A DNA stretch of 64,000 bases from Herbiconiux moechotypicola. GTDB taxonomy: Bacteria; Actinomycetota; Actinomycetes; Actinomycetales; Microbacteriaceae. The position numbers and the translations under genes were made by a program. This document shows, piece by piece, positions 1-8,859 of this stretch (its first letter is position 1; each line of letters starts with the position of its first letter). The notes below the pieces were generated by a model, which saw only the letters and a list, made by a program, of their open reading frames with translations, ran no database searches and had not been told where the DNA came from. Location: contig NZ_JANLCN010000009.1 in assembly GCF_024979255.1 (NCBI RefSeq), positions 62,001 through 126,000 of the forward strand, in the 5' to 3' direction.

Positions 1-1160
1 CACCACAGGTGAACCCACATCCGGGATGAACACGGCGTCATCGTCGGCAAGCTCGCTGACCAGGCGCGCCACGTACTGCGGATGGATGGGCGTGCGGTCG
101 CGGTCGTCGACGGCGAGATCGTCGAGCTCCTTGCGGGTCTTCGTGTAGTGCGCCACGGAGGCGTCGAGGTGCTTCGAGCTCGAGGCCGGCTCGAGCAGCG
201 GCAGCAGCGCGTCGATGGTGTCGCCCACGTCACCCACGAGTCCCAGGTCGAGCGGGGTGCGCCGGCCCAGCTGCTCACCGCGCAGATCGACCTGGATGAC
301 CGTGGCCTTCGACGGGTAGAACTGCTCGTACGGAAAATCGGTGCCGAGCATCAGCAGGGTGTCGCAGCTCTCCATGGCCCGGTAGCCCGAAGCGAAGCCG
401 AGCAACCCGGTCATGCCCACGTCGTACGGGTTGTCGTACTCGAGGAACTCCTTACCCCGGAACGCGTGCACGACCGGCGCCTGCAACCGCTCCGCGAGCG
501 CCATCACCTTCGCGTGTGCGCCCTCCGTGCCGGCACCGCCCAGGATGGTGACCTTCTTCGAGGAGTTCAGGATGCTCGCCGCGCGTTCCAGCTCGGCATC
601 GGCCGGCCGCACCACGCTCTGCGTCGCCACGATCGGCGCCGAGGCCCGCCGGCCTGCGCTCGCGGCGAGGAACAACTCGCCCGGCACCACCACGACGGCG
701 ACCCCGCGCCGCTCGACCGCGGTGCGCATGGCGATCTCGAGCACGCGCGGCAGCTGCTCGGGCACGCTCACCAGCTCGGTGTACACGCTGCACTCGCGGA
801 ACAGCTCCTGGGGGTGGGTCTCCTGGAAGTAGGTGCTGCCGATCTGCGCGGCGGGGATCTGCGCGGCGATGGCGAGCACCGGCACCCGCGAACGGTTCGC
901 GTCGAAGAGGCCGTTGACGAGGTGGAGGTTGCCGGGGCCGCAGCTGCCCGCGCAGACGGCGAGGCCGCCCGTGAGCGCCGCCTCGGCCGCGGCGGCGAAC
1001 GCGGCGGCCTCCTCGTGCCGCACGTGCGACCAGGTGACGCCCTTGTGCCGCCGCAGCGCGTCGGTGAACCCGTTGAGCGAGTCCCCGGGCAGACCGTAGA
1101 CGCGTTCCACACCCGCTTCGGCGAGGATGTCGACCATGGTGTCGGCGATGGTGGTCATGC
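1..1160 (-). CDS. poxB: PoxB-type thiamine-diphosphate pyruvate dehydrogenase (quinone), 3' end cut off
   Basis: The first 386 codons of a ThDP-dependent enzyme; the C-terminal third lies beyond the left edge. The N-terminal ThDP pyrimidine-binding domain (about residues 1-170) has VYGLPGDSLNGF at 20-31 and the activating glutamate in HVRHEEAAAF at 45-54. The CGPGNLHLVNGL turn and the central domain follow. In this family the closest fit is pyruvate:quinone oxidoreductase (pyruvate to acetate and CO2, electrons to menaquinone) at the inner face of the membrane. Acetolactate synthase-like relatives cannot be fully excluded, because the FAD/Mg-ThDP end is missing. The ATG start at 1158-1160 has an AGGAG ribosome site about 8 nt upstream, so this gene is leadered, unlike several neighbours. 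It is transcribed away from the mutase gene, with 106 nt of featureless DNA between them. Confidence 0.85.
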
Positions 1161-1266
1161 GGTTGCTCCTGACTCGCGTGCGTCGCCGACATGGTCGGCC
1201 TCCTTCGACGCTACGCCGTCCGGCCGCTGCAACGCACGCCCCGGCCTGGCCATGACGTGGTCAGCC

Positions 1267-3027
1267 TCAGGCGATCCGGTCGCGCATCCCGCCCTCGAGC
1301 CGCGCGAGCGCCTCCACGACGGCGTCGCGCCGCTCGGCCACCGACCCCTCGCGACTCCAGGCGTCGAGGTAGATCTTCAGCTTCGGCTCCGTACCGCTCG
1401 GCCGCACCATCACCCGGGCACCGTCGAAGCGCAGGCGCAGCACGTCGCTCGCGGGCACGCCGCCGTCACCGCGGCTGAGGTCGTCGATCCCGAGCACCCG
1501 CAGCCCGGCCACCTCGGCCGGAGGATCGGAGCGCAGTCGCTGCATCACGCGGCCGATCTGCGAGAGATCGGTGACCCTCAGAGAGATCTGCGCCGACCCG
1601 TAGTGCCCGAAGCGCTCCGCGAACTCGTGCAGCCGGTCGGCGATCGTGCGGCCCTCCGCGGCGAGCGACCGGGCGAGGTCGAGAAAGGCGACCGCCGCCG
1701 AGATGCCGTCCTTGTCGCGCACGGTGGCGGGGTTGACGAGGTAGCCGAGGGCCTCCTCGTAGCCGAACACGAGTCCGGATGCGCGGGAGACCCACTTGAA
1801 CCCGGTGAGCGTCTCGGTGAACCCCAGACCGTACGCCTCCGCCACAGCACCGAGCCCGGGGGAGGACACGATGGAGCAGGCCAGGGTGGACGACGCTGCA
1901 GCCTCCGCCGCGACCGCGGCCTCAGCCGCCCGCCAGCCGAGCAGCTGACCGACCTCGTTGCCGGTGAGCGCCCGGTAGCCCTCGTCGCGCGAGGGGTCGG
2001 GGATGGCGATGGCCAGGCGGTCCGCATCCGGGTCGTTGGCCACCACCAGGTCGGCACCGGCCGCGCGCGCGGCGGCCAGGGCCAGGTCGAGCGCCCCGGG
2101 CTCCTCGGGGTTGGGGAACGCCACCGTCGGGAAGTCGGGGTCGGGTTCGATCTGCTCGGTCACGAGCACCGGGCGCTCGAAGCCGGCCCGGTCGAGCACG
2201 CGGGCGAAGGTCTCCCAGCCCACGCCGTGCATCGCGGTGTAGACCACCGACAAGCCAGTCTCGGCCACCAGGGGCTCCGGATGCGCGCGCACCGCCGCCA
2301 CCGCCGCGGTCGCCGCCACATAGCGCTCCACCACGTCGTCGCCCGCCACCTCGTAGGCCTCGGAGCGCGGCAGCTCCCGCAGGTCGCGCTCCGCCGCCAC
2401 CCGCAGGATGTGCGCGGCGATCTCGCCGTCGGCCGGAGGAACGATCTGCGAGCCGTCGTCGGCGCCGCCGAGATAGACCTTGTAGCCGTTGTCGCGCGGC
2501 GGGTTGTGCGACGCCGTCACCATCACACCGGCCGACACCCCCAGGTCGCGCACGGCGAAGGCCACCAACGGCGTCGGCAGCAGCCGCGGCAGCAGCACGG
2601 CTCGCACCCCGGCACCGGCCATGAGCTCGGCGGTGTCGACCGCGAACACGCGGGAGTTCTTGCGGCCGTCGTAGCCGATCACGACCGAGGGTGGCGCATC
2701 CGGATGCGCGTGCTCGAGCAGGTAGGCTGCGAGACCGGCCGCGGCCTGGCCGACGAGCACCCGGTTCATGCGGTTCGGGCCGGCCGCCAGCTCGCCGCGC
2801 AGACCGGCCGTGCCGAACTCGAGCCTGCTGCCGAAGCGCGAGCGCAGCTCGTCGGCCGCGCCGGGCAGATTGGCTCCCACGCGGCGCAGCAGGGCGCCGA
2901 GTTCGTCGCGCGTCTCGGGGTCGGGGTCTTGGTCGAGCCAGCTGAGCGCCGCCTCGGTCAGGACCTCGACGTCGTTCGGGGTGTCGGCGGTGTCGGTGGC
3001 GTCGGCCGCGTCGTCGGAGCTCGTCAC
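1267..3027 (-). CDS. Phospho-sugar mutase (phosphoglucomutase/phosphomannomutase family)
   Basis: An alpha-D-phosphohexomutase of 586 residues, interconverting hexose 1- and 6-phosphates. All four signature loops are visible: FGTAGLRG at 71-78, catalytic serine 173 in TASHNP (171-176), the Mg2+ loop DPDADR at 332-337, the sugar-binding loop GYEEALGY at 422-429, and the phosphate-binding RPSGTEPK near the C-terminus. The length matches the actinobacterial PGM/PMM subgroup. Whether glucose or mannose is the main substrate cannot be read from sequence. It starts at a GTG whose last two bases belong to the TGA stop of the upstream nucleoside phosphorylase gene (GTGA overlap), so the two are translationally coupled. 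The pairing of a nucleoside phosphorylase with a phosphopentose/hexose mutase fits ribose-1-phosphate salvage, which is an inference. The acidic, Ala/Asp/Thr-rich first 20 residues are probably disordered. Confidence 0.92.
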   Translation of the reverse strand: MTSSDDAADATDTADTPNDVEVLTEAALSWLDQDPDPETRDELGALLRRVGANLPGAADELRSRFGSRLEFGTAGLRGELAAGPNRMNRVLVGQAAAGLAAYLLEHAHPDAPPSVVIGYDGRKNSRVFAVDTAELMAGAGVRAVLLPRLLPTPLVAFAVRDLGVSAGVMVTASHNPPRDNGYKVYLGGADDGSQIVPPADGEIAAHILRVAAERDLRELPRSEAYEVAGDDVVERYVAATAAVAAVRAHPEPLVAETGLSVVYTAMHGVGWETFARVLDRAGFERPVLVTEQIEPDPDFPTVAFPNPEEPGALDLALAAARAAGADLVVANDPDADRLAIAIPDPSRDEGYRALTGNEVGQLLGWRAAEAAVAAEAAASSTLACSIVSSPGLGAVAEAYGLGFTETLTGFKWVSRASGLVFGYEEALGYLVNPATVRDKDGISAAVAFLDLARSLAAEGRTIADRLHEFAERFGHYGSAQISLRVTDLSQIGRVMQRLRSDPPAEVAGLRVLGIDDLSRGDGGVPASDVLRLRFDGARVMVRPSGTEPKLKIYLDAWSREGSVAERRDAVVEALARLEGGMRDRIA

Positions 3028-3857
3028 AGCGACGCGACCACTCGGGCGAGGAGCTCGCCGATCACACCCTCGGCGTTCTTGCCGGCCTCGATCACCTCGG
3101 CGTGGCTGAGCGGCGTCTTCTGGATGCCGGCCGCCAGGTTGGTGATGAGCGAGAAGCCCAGGATCTCCATGCCGGCCTGCCGCGCCGCGATCGCCTCGAG
3201 CGCGGTCGACATGCCGACGATGTGACCGCCGATGGTCTTGGCCATCTGCACCTCGGCCGGGGTCTCGTACTGAGGACCGCGGAACTGCACGTAGACGCCC
3301 TCGTCGAGCGAGGCGTCGACCTCGCGGGCGAGACCGCGCAGCCGCGAGGAGTAGAGGTCGGTGAGGTCGACGAAGGTGGCTCCCTCGAGCGGCGAGTCGG
3401 CGGTGAGGTTGATGTGGTCGCTGATGAGCACGGGGGTTCCGGGAGTCCAGTGCTCCTTGATGCCGCCCGCGCCGTTGGTGAGCACCATCACCGAGGCGCC
3501 GGTGGCCGCCGCCGTGCGCACGCTGTGCACCACCCGGCGCACCCCGTGCCCCTCGTAGTAGTGGGTGCGGGCGCCGATGACGAGCGCGTGCTTGCCGTTC
3601 GCGAGCCGGATCGAGCGGAGCGACCCCACGTGCCCGGGCACCGCCGGGGCGCTGAAGCCCACCACCTCGGCGGCGGGCACCTCGGCGACCGTCTCACCCA
3701 GCAGATCGGCCGCCTTGCCCCAGCCGCTGCCCAGGGTGAGCGCGATGTCGTGCCGCTCCACGCCGGTGAGCTCGGCGATACGGCCGGCGGCGTCGCGAGC
3801 CACCTCGAACGGGTCGGTGTCGGGCAGGTCGAGCGGGTTCGTCGAGGTGTGCAGCAT
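3024..3857 (-). CDS. Purine nucleoside phosphorylase (trimeric, PNP/MTAP family)
   Basis: A 277-residue enzyme that phosphorolyses purine (deoxy)nucleosides to base and (deoxy)ribose-1-phosphate in the cytosol. Family landmarks are the phosphate loop GSGWGK at 43-48, HYYEGHG at 99-105, TNGAGG at 127-132, GPQYETPAEV at 194-203 and GMSTALEAI at 215-223. TN at 239-240 sits where the trimeric class places the base-contacting residue; an Asn there usually means preference for 6-oxopurines. The length of about 270-280 residues fits the trimeric class rather than hexameric DeoD. The ATG start follows a TAGAGT box by six nucleotides, which points to a leaderless transcript. It is the first gene of a two-gene operon with the mutase. 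Confidence 0.93.
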   Translation of the reverse strand: MLHTSTNPLDLPDTDPFEVARDAAGRIAELTGVERHDIALTLGSGWGKAADLLGETVAEVPAAEVVGFSAPAVPGHVGSLRSIRLANGKHALVIGARTHYYEGHGVRRVVHSVRTAAATGASVMVLTNGAGGIKEHWTPGTPVLISDHINLTADSPLEGATFVDLTDLYSSRLRGLAREVDASLDEGVYVQFRGPQYETPAEVQMAKTIGGHIVGMSTALEAIAARQAGMEILGFSLITNLAAGIQKTPLSHAEVIEAGKNAEGVIGELLARVVASL

Positions 3858-3863
3858 CCACCC

Positions 3864-3869
3864 ACTCTA
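3864..3869 (-). promoter_or_regulatory. Leaderless -10 box (TAGAGT) for the purine nucleoside phosphorylase gene
   Basis: TAGAGT on the minus strand, six nucleotides (3858-3863) before the ATG at 3857. There is no room for a ribosome-binding site, and no convincing -35 box is seen. Confidence 0.6.
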
Positions 3870-3935
3870 TTCATTCAGCCGCTGTTCGGCGGGGACGGTT
3901 TGGCCGCCCCTGCCGCCTGGGGAAGAATGGGCCGC

Positions 3936-5375
3936 ATGGCCTATGAGTTCGAGCGCACGCAGAGAGTCGCCGTCGTCGGGGGAGGGCCGGGCGGCTACGA
4001 GGCGGCACTCGCTGCCGCACAGCTCGGTGCCGACGTCACGCTCGTGGAGGCGGTGGGCGTGGGAGGGTCGGCGGTCATCACCGACGTGGTGCCGTCGAAG
4101 ACGCTCATCGCGGTGGCGGAGGCCACCAACGCCATCGGCGAGGCGGCCGACCTCGGCGTGCAGTTCTTCTCACGCAGCGATACCACGGGCCGGCCGGTGC
4201 GGCCGGAGGTGGCGGTGAACCTGGGTCAGGTCAACAAGCGCCTGCTCAGCCTGGCCCGGCAGCAGTCGGAGGACATGCGGGCCAACCTCATCCGTGCCGG
4301 GGTCTCGATCGTCACCGGTCACGGGCGGCTGGACGGCCCCGACTCGGTGGTCATCTCCACCGCTGCGGGGCCCGAGGGCACCGACTTCGACCAGATCGAC
4401 GCCGACACCATCGTCGTCTCCGTGGGCGCGAGCCCGCGCATCCTGAGCTCGGCCGTGCCCGACGGCGAACGCATCTTCACCTGGACGCAGCTCTACGGGC
4501 TGCAGGCGGTGCCCGAGCACCTCATCGTGGTGGGATCGGGCGTCACCGGCGCCGAGTTCGCCTCGGCCTACACCGCGCTCGGCTCGAAGGTCACCCTCAT
4601 CTCCTCGCGCGACCAGGTGCTGCCGGGAGAGGACGCCGACGCGGCCGCGGTGATCGAGAACGTGTTCAAGCGCAACGGCATGACGGTGCTGTCGAAGTCG
4701 CGCGCCGACTCGGTCGAGCGCACGGCCACCGGCGTGGTGGCCACGCTCTCCGACGGCACGAAGGTGGAGGGGTCGCACTGTCTGATGGCGGTCGGCTCGA
4801 TCCCCAACACCAAGGGCATCGGCCTCGAGGAGGCGGGGGTACAGCTCAGCGAGTCGGGGCACATCCGGGTCAACCGGGTCGCCCGTACGAGCGCGCCCAA
4901 CATCTACGCCGCGGGTGACTGCACCACCTTCCTGCCGCTGGCCTCGGTGGCGTCGATGCAGGGGCGCACCGCGATGTTCCACGCGATGGGCGACGCGGTG
5001 TCGCCGACGGAACTGCGCAACGTGGCGTCGAACATCTTCACCCAGCCGCAGATCGCGACGGTGGGATGGACGCAGCGGCAGATCGAGGAGGGCATCGCCC
5101 AGGGCGACATCTACAAGCTGCCTCTGTCGTCGAACCCGCGCGCGAAGATGATGGGCATCAAGGACGGCTTCGTGAAGCTGTTCGCCCGTACCGGTTCGGG
5201 CACCGTGATCGGCGGCGTGGTCGTGGCGCCGAACGCCTCGGAGCTCATCTTCCCGATCGCCCTGGCGGTGGAGCACCGGCTCACGGTCGACCAGGTCTCC
5301 CGGGCGTTCACGGTCTACCCGTCGCTGTCGGGCTCCATCTCGGATGCGGCGCGCGCGATGCACATCGTGCTCTAG
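3936..5375 (+). CDS. lpdA: LpdA-type NAD(P)H:quinone dehydrogenase (flavoprotein disulfide-reductase fold without redox cysteines)
   Basis: A 479-residue two-dinucleotide-binding flavoprotein. The FAD fingerprint VVGGGPGGYEAA is at 13-24 and the NAD(P)H site VVGSGVTGAEFA at about 190-201; the second FAD motif IYAAGDCT follows. The active site of dihydrolipoamide dehydrogenase is lost. GGSAVITDVVPSK at 43-55 has Ala46 and Val51 where the redox Cys pair belongs, and the C-terminal His-x-His-Pro dyad motif is replaced by VYPSLSGS. This matches mycobacterial LpdA (Rv3303c-type), which reduces quinones instead of lipoamide. The start was taken at 3936 because GGGGAAG lies about 10 nt upstream; ATG 3927 in frame would sit directly on that site. 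It converges on the TetR gene, with the two stop codons overlapping in a CTAG palindrome. Confidence 0.88.
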   Translation: MAYEFERTQRVAVVGGGPGGYEAALAAAQLGADVTLVEAVGVGGSAVITDVVPSKTLIAVAEATNAIGEAADLGVQFFSRSDTTGRPVRPEVAVNLGQVNKRLLSLARQQSEDMRANLIRAGVSIVTGHGRLDGPDSVVISTAAGPEGTDFDQIDADTIVVSVGASPRILSSAVPDGERIFTWTQLYGLQAVPEHLIVVGSGVTGAEFASAYTALGSKVTLISSRDQVLPGEDADAAAVIENVFKRNGMTVLSKSRADSVERTATGVVATLSDGTKVEGSHCLMAVGSIPNTKGIGLEEAGVQLSESGHIRVNRVARTSAPNIYAAGDCTTFLPLASVASMQGRTAMFHAMGDAVSPTELRNVASNIFTQPQIATVGWTQRQIEEGIAQGDIYKLPLSSNPRAKMMGIKDGFVKLFARTGSGTVIGGVVVAPNASELIFPIALAVEHRLTVDQVSRAFTVYPSLSGSISDAARAMHIVL

Positions 5376-5965
5376 GCGGGCGCGCCCGAGCCTCCCGCCG
5401 CCGGCCGCACCAGCGCGCGTAGCCCCGCCCACACCTCGGCCTCGATCTCGACGAGGGACCGCGTCTCCCCGTCGGCCAGCCACTGCCGGAAGGCCACGCC
5501 GAACACGGTGACGGCCGTCTGTGCGGCCAGGCTCGCCTCGGGCTCGGGATGGCCCCGCCGGCGGAGCGCCTCGCCGAGCGCCTCGCCGAGCGCCGCCATC
5601 TTGAGCGACTCCCGTTCGAGCAGCGCCGGGTTCGCGACGATCACCGACTGCCTCACCCGCGAGTGCGCGCGGTGCTCGTCGGGAAAGAACGAGGCGGCCG
5701 CCGTGAGCGCCGCGGCGACCGTGCCCAGGGCGTCGAGCTCGGGAACGGCGGCGACGATCCCCTCCACGAAGCCGTTCTGGAACTGCTCCTGCCCGCCGAA
5801 CAGCACCTCGCGCTTGTCGGCGAAGTGACGGAAGTAGGTGCGTTCGGTGACACCGGCGGCGGCGGCGATCTCGGCCGTCGTGGTGACCTCGAAGCCCTGG
5901 GCGGCGAACAGCTCGAGCGCGACCGCCCGCAGTCGGTCGCGCGTACCCGGTTCCCATCTCGCCAT
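5372..5965 (-). CDS. TetR-family transcriptional regulator
   Basis: A 197-residue repressor-like protein. The N-terminal TetR_N helix-turn-helix spans about residues 9-56, with TTTAEIAAAAGVTERTYFRH (28-47) as the recognition region, and a helical ligand/dimer domain fills the rest. The start at 5965 was preferred over an upstream in-frame codon because a TAGGAT box lies seven nucleotides before it. The gene is divergent from the SDR gene at 6085. The 119-nt gap holds three near-identical half-sites, so autoregulation and control of that oxidoreductase are likely (inference). The ligand is unknown. Confidence 0.9.
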   Translation of the reverse strand: MARWEPGTRDRLRAVALELFAAQGFEVTTTAEIAAAAGVTERTYFRHFADKREVLFGGQEQFQNGFVEGIVAAVPELDALGTVAAALTAAASFFPDEHRAHSRVRQSVIVANPALLERESLKMAALGEALGEALRRRGHPEPEASLAAQTAVTVFGVAFRQWLADGETRSLVEIEAEVWAGLRALVRPAAGGSGAPA

Positions 5966-5972
5966 GCCTCCG

Positions 5973-5978
5973 ATCCTA
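5973..5978 (-). promoter_or_regulatory. Leaderless -10 box (TAGGAT) for the TetR gene
   Basis: TAGGAT on the minus strand, seven nucleotides before the ATG at 5965. The operator repeats begin only 8 nt further upstream, so a bound repressor would cover this promoter. Confidence 0.55.
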
Positions 5979-5981
5979 GTG

Positions 5982-6043
5982 GTGACAGTCACTGACATCG
6001 AGGTGTACGCTGATGTCAGCGACTGACGACAGTTGCTGACATC
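5982..6043. promoter_or_regulatory. Triple TetR-type operator and probable SDR promoter
   Basis: Three copies of CAGTnnCTGACATC are present: forward at 5986-5999, inverted (GATGTCAGCGACTG) at 6012-6025 and forward at 6030-6043. The first two form a 14-bp inverted repeat with one mismatch around a 12-nt spacer. The last two contain perfect 9-bp arms, GATGTCAGC (6012-6020) and GCTGACATC (6035-6043). Short perfect palindromes GTGACAGTCAC (5982-5992) and GTCAGCGACTGAC (6015-6027) are nested inside. A plausible plus-strand promoter overlaps them: -35 GTGACA (5982-5987), 18-nt spacer, -10 TACGCT (6006-6011). Such dyads between divergent TetR and target genes are the usual operator layout. Confidence 0.7.
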
Positions 6044-6084
6044 GCCGGAGGCGGACGATCCCTCCGGTGCAGAAAGGACACATC

Positions 6085-6981
6085 ATGCGCGTCTTCGTCA
6101 CCGGAGCCTCCGGCTGGATCGGCTCGGCCGCCGTCGCAGAGCTCCTGCAGGCCGGGTACGAGGTGGTCGGGCTCGCCCGCTCCGACCGCTCGGCCGCCGC
6201 CCTCGAGAGCGTGGGCGCCGTCGTGCGCCGCGGCGAGCTCGACGACCTCGAGGGGCTCCGCGCCGGTGCCCGCGACTCCGACGCCGTCATCCACCTCGCC
6301 AACAAGCACGACTGGAGCGACCCGGCCGAGTCGAACCGCGCCGAGCGCGCCTCCGTGCAGGCGCTGCTCGACGAGCTCGAGGGCTCGGGCAAGCGCTTCC
6401 TCGTCGCCTCGGGTGTCGCGGGACTGGCCAGGGGGCGTGCCTCGACCGAGGCCGACCCCTCGCCGTCGGTGGGTCCGGATGCGCCCCGCGGCGGCACCGA
6501 GAACCTCGCCTTCGACTACCTCGACCGCGGCGTCGAGTCCATCGCACTCCGCTTCGCGCCCACGGTGCACGGGATGCACGACCACGGCTTCATCGCGGCG
6601 ATCGTCGCGGCGGCGAAGGCGACCGGGGTCTCGGCCCACGTCGGCGACGGCACGAACGGCTGGGCGGCGGTGCACCGCTCCGATGCGGCCCGGATGATCC
6701 GGCTCGGGCTCGAGAAGGCACCGGCCGGGGCGCGGCTGCACGCTGTGGGTGAGGAGTCGGTGCCCACGAGGCGGATCGCCGAGACGATCGGGCGAGGCCT
6801 CGGCCTGCCGGTCACGAGCGTGGCCCCCGCCGACGCGGTGGCGCACTTCGGGTTCATCGGCGCGTTCTTCGCGATGGACCTGTCCTCGACCAGCCTCGCG
6901 ACCCAGGGGCTGCTGGGCTGGACGCCCGTCGGCCCGACGCTCGCGGCCGACCTCGAGGCGGGGGCGTACTACCCGGTCTGA
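6085..6981 (+). CDS. NAD(P)-binding SDR-family oxidoreductase/epimerase-like protein
   Basis: A 298-residue extended/atypical short-chain dehydrogenase. The Rossmann motif GASGWIG is at 7-13 (MRVFVTGASG opening). The acidic-residue-poor second strand GLARSDRSAAAL suggests NADP preference. The usual catalytic Tyr-x-x-x-Lys is not evident; the corresponding stretch reads NLAFDYLDRGVE. The protein may therefore be a non-canonical oxidoreductase or a sensor-like NmrA relative. The start at 6085 has AGAAAGGA upstream; an in-frame start 18 nt earlier would swallow that site. It is divergent from the TetR gene and carries its operators upstream, so it is the likely target of that repressor. The substrate is unknown. 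Confidence 0.8.
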   Translation: MRVFVTGASGWIGSAAVAELLQAGYEVVGLARSDRSAAALESVGAVVRRGELDDLEGLRAGARDSDAVIHLANKHDWSDPAESNRAERASVQALLDELEGSGKRFLVASGVAGLARGRASTEADPSPSVGPDAPRGGTENLAFDYLDRGVESIALRFAPTVHGMHDHGFIAAIVAAAKATGVSAHVGDGTNGWAAVHRSDAARMIRLGLEKAPAGARLHAVGEESVPTRRIAETIGRGLGLPVTSVAPADAVAHFGFIGAFFAMDLSSTSLATQGLLGWTPVGPTLAADLEAGAYYPV

Positions 6982-6989
6982 GCGCGGCC

Positions 6990-8780
6990 TCAGGCGATGT
7001 CGAGCAGTACGTGACCCGAGGAGACCGTGGCGCCGATGGTGGCGGAGACGTTCGTGACCGTGCCGTCTTTGTGGGCCGTGATGGGTTGCTCCATCTTCAT
7101 GGCCTCCAGCACGAGCACGAGGTCGCCCTTCACCACGGTGTCGCCGTCGGCGACCGCGAGCTTCACCACGGTGGCCTGCATGGGCGCCTTCACCGAGTCG
7201 CCGGTGGCGGTCGACACACCGCCCACCGCCGCACCGCGGCGCTTCGGCGCCGCGCCGGCGCTGCGGCCCGCCCCGCCCGCCGCTCCTGCGGCGCGCGCCC
7301 CGGCGGCCACGAGGGTGGCCGGCAGGGCCACCTCGATGCGCTTGCCGTCGACCTCCACCACCACGGTGCGGCGCTCGGCGGCCGGCGCGGCCTCCTCGAG
7401 CGATCCGCTCCACGGCTCGGCCGGGTTCACGTAGTCGGTCTCGATCCAGCGCGTGTACACCGAGAACGGCTCGCCGTCCTGCGGGGCGAACGCCGGGTGG
7501 CGCACGATGTCGCGGTGGAACGGCAGCACCGTGGGCAGACCCGCCACCTCGAACTCCTCGAGGGCGCGGCGGGCGCGCTCCAGCGCCTCCTCGCGGTTCG
7601 CGCCGGTGACGATCAGCTTGGCCAGAAGCGAGTCGAACGACCCGGAGACCACGTCGCCCGACTGCACGCCGGAGTCGACGCGCACGCCGGGACCCGCGGC
7701 GGGCTTGAACACGTGCACCGGGCCGGGGGCGGGGAGGAAGCCGCGACCGGGGTCTTCTCCGTTGATGCGGAACTCGAAGGAGTGCCCGCGCGGCGCCGGG
7801 TCGTCGTAGTCGAGCGTGCCGCCCTCGGCGAGCCGGAACTGCTCCCGCACCAGGTCGATGCCGGTGACCTCCTCGGAGACCGGGTGCTCCACCTGGAGCC
7901 GGGTGTTCACCTCGAGGAAGGAGACCGTGCCGTCTTTGCCGACGAGGAACTCGCAGGTGCCCGCGCCCTGGTAGCCGACCTCGCGCAGGATGGCCTTCGA
8001 GGCCGAGTACAGCAGCGCGTTCTGCTCGGCGCTGAGGTAGGGCGCGGGGGCCTCCTCGACGAGCTTCTGATGCCTGCGCTGCAGCGAGCAGTCGCGGGTG
8101 GAGACCACCACGACGTTGCCGTAGGCGTCGGCCAGGCACTGGGTCTCGACGTGGCGCGGCTGGTCGAGGTACTTCTCGACGAAGCACTCGCCGCGGCCGA
8201 ACGCCGCGATGGCCTCACGGGTGGCCGACTCGAACAGCTCGGGCACCTCGTCGATCGTGCGGGCCACCTTGAGGCCGCGGCCGCCGCCGCCGAACGCCGC
8301 CTTGATGGCCACGGGCAGACCGTGCACGGCGACGAAGTCGAGCACCTCGTCGGCACCGGAGACCGGGTCGAGCGTGCCGGGTGCCAGCGGCGCCCCGACC
8401 TTCTCGGCCACGTGGCGGGCGGAGACCTTGTCGCCGAGCTTCTCGATGGCCTCGGGCGACGGGCCGATCCAGGTGAGGCCGGCGTCGATCACGGCGCGGG
8501 CGAAGTCGGCGTTCTCGGCGAGGAAGCCGTAGCCGGGGTGCACGGCGTCGGCACCCGAGCGGCGCGCCACCGAGAGCAGCTTGTCGATGACCAGGTAGGT
8601 CTCGGCGCTCGTGGTGCCGCCGAGGGCGTAGGCCTCGTCGGCGAGCTGCACGTGCAGGGCATCTCTGTCCTGGTCGGCGTAGACGGCCACCGAGCCGATT
8701 CCGCTGTCGCGGGCGGCGCGGACGACGCGGACGGCGATCTCGCCACGGTTGGCGATGAGGACCTTGGAGATACGCGGCAT
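6990..8780 (-). CDS. accA3: Acyl-CoA carboxylase alpha subunit (biotin carboxylase + BCCP)
   Basis: A 596-residue fused biotin carboxylase and biotin carboxyl carrier protein. It uses ATP and bicarbonate to carboxylate its own biotin, then hands CO2 to a beta subunit to make malonyl- or methylmalonyl-CoA. The biotin carboxylase N-domain opens with [13 protein letters not shown] (6-18). The ATP-grasp glycine loop GGGGRG is at 164-169, and [12 protein letters not shown] marks the catalytic core. The C-terminal biotinyl domain has EAMKMEQ with the target lysine at about 562, 35 residues from the end as usual. The first in-frame ATG that fits the family start is at 8780. A TAAGCT box 8 nt upstream gives a very short leader. 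Its partners accE (14058-14294) and accD (18142-19755) are in this window but separated from it. Confidence 0.95.
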   Translation of the reverse strand: MPRISKVLIANRGEIAVRVVRAARDSGIGSVAVYADQDRDALHVQLADEAYALGGTTSAETYLVIDKLLSVARRSGADAVHPGYGFLAENADFARAVIDAGLTWIGPSPEAIEKLGDKVSARHVAEKVGAPLAPGTLDPVSGADEVLDFVAVHGLPVAIKAAFGGGGRGLKVARTIDEVPELFESATREAIAAFGRGECFVEKYLDQPRHVETQCLADAYGNVVVVSTRDCSLQRRHQKLVEEAPAPYLSAEQNALLYSASKAILREVGYQGAGTCEFLVGKDGTVSFLEVNTRLQVEHPVSEEVTGIDLVREQFRLAEGGTLDYDDPAPRGHSFEFRINGEDPGRGFLPAPGPVHVFKPAAGPGVRVDSGVQSGDVVSGSFDSLLAKLIVTGANREEALERARRALEEFEVAGLPTVLPFHRDIVRHPAFAPQDGEPFSVYTRWIETDYVNPAEPWSGSLEEAAPAAERRTVVVEVDGKRIEVALPATLVAAGARAAGAAGGAGRSAGAAPKRRGAAVGGVSTATGDSVKAPMQATVVKLAVADGDTVVKGDLVLVLEAMKMEQPITAHKDGTVTNVSATIGATVSSGHVLLDIA

Positions 8781-8859
8781 GATCCCCAAGCTTATTGCGG
8801 CAGCCGATCGCCCCTTTGGCATGTAGGCACAAAAATCACCGCGCCGGCCATCGCGGTGT

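Noticed and set aside
82-3225. Long plus-strand open frame (over 1000 codons) across the poxB, mutase and phosphorylase genes
   Set aside because: It is the antisense shadow of three clear minus-strand enzymes; its product is His/Arg/Gly-rich without motifs.
8781-8859. Possible regulatory RNA between maf and accA3
   Set aside because: Only 79 nt with no strong stem; a short promoter region (TAAGCT at 8789-8794) explains it.
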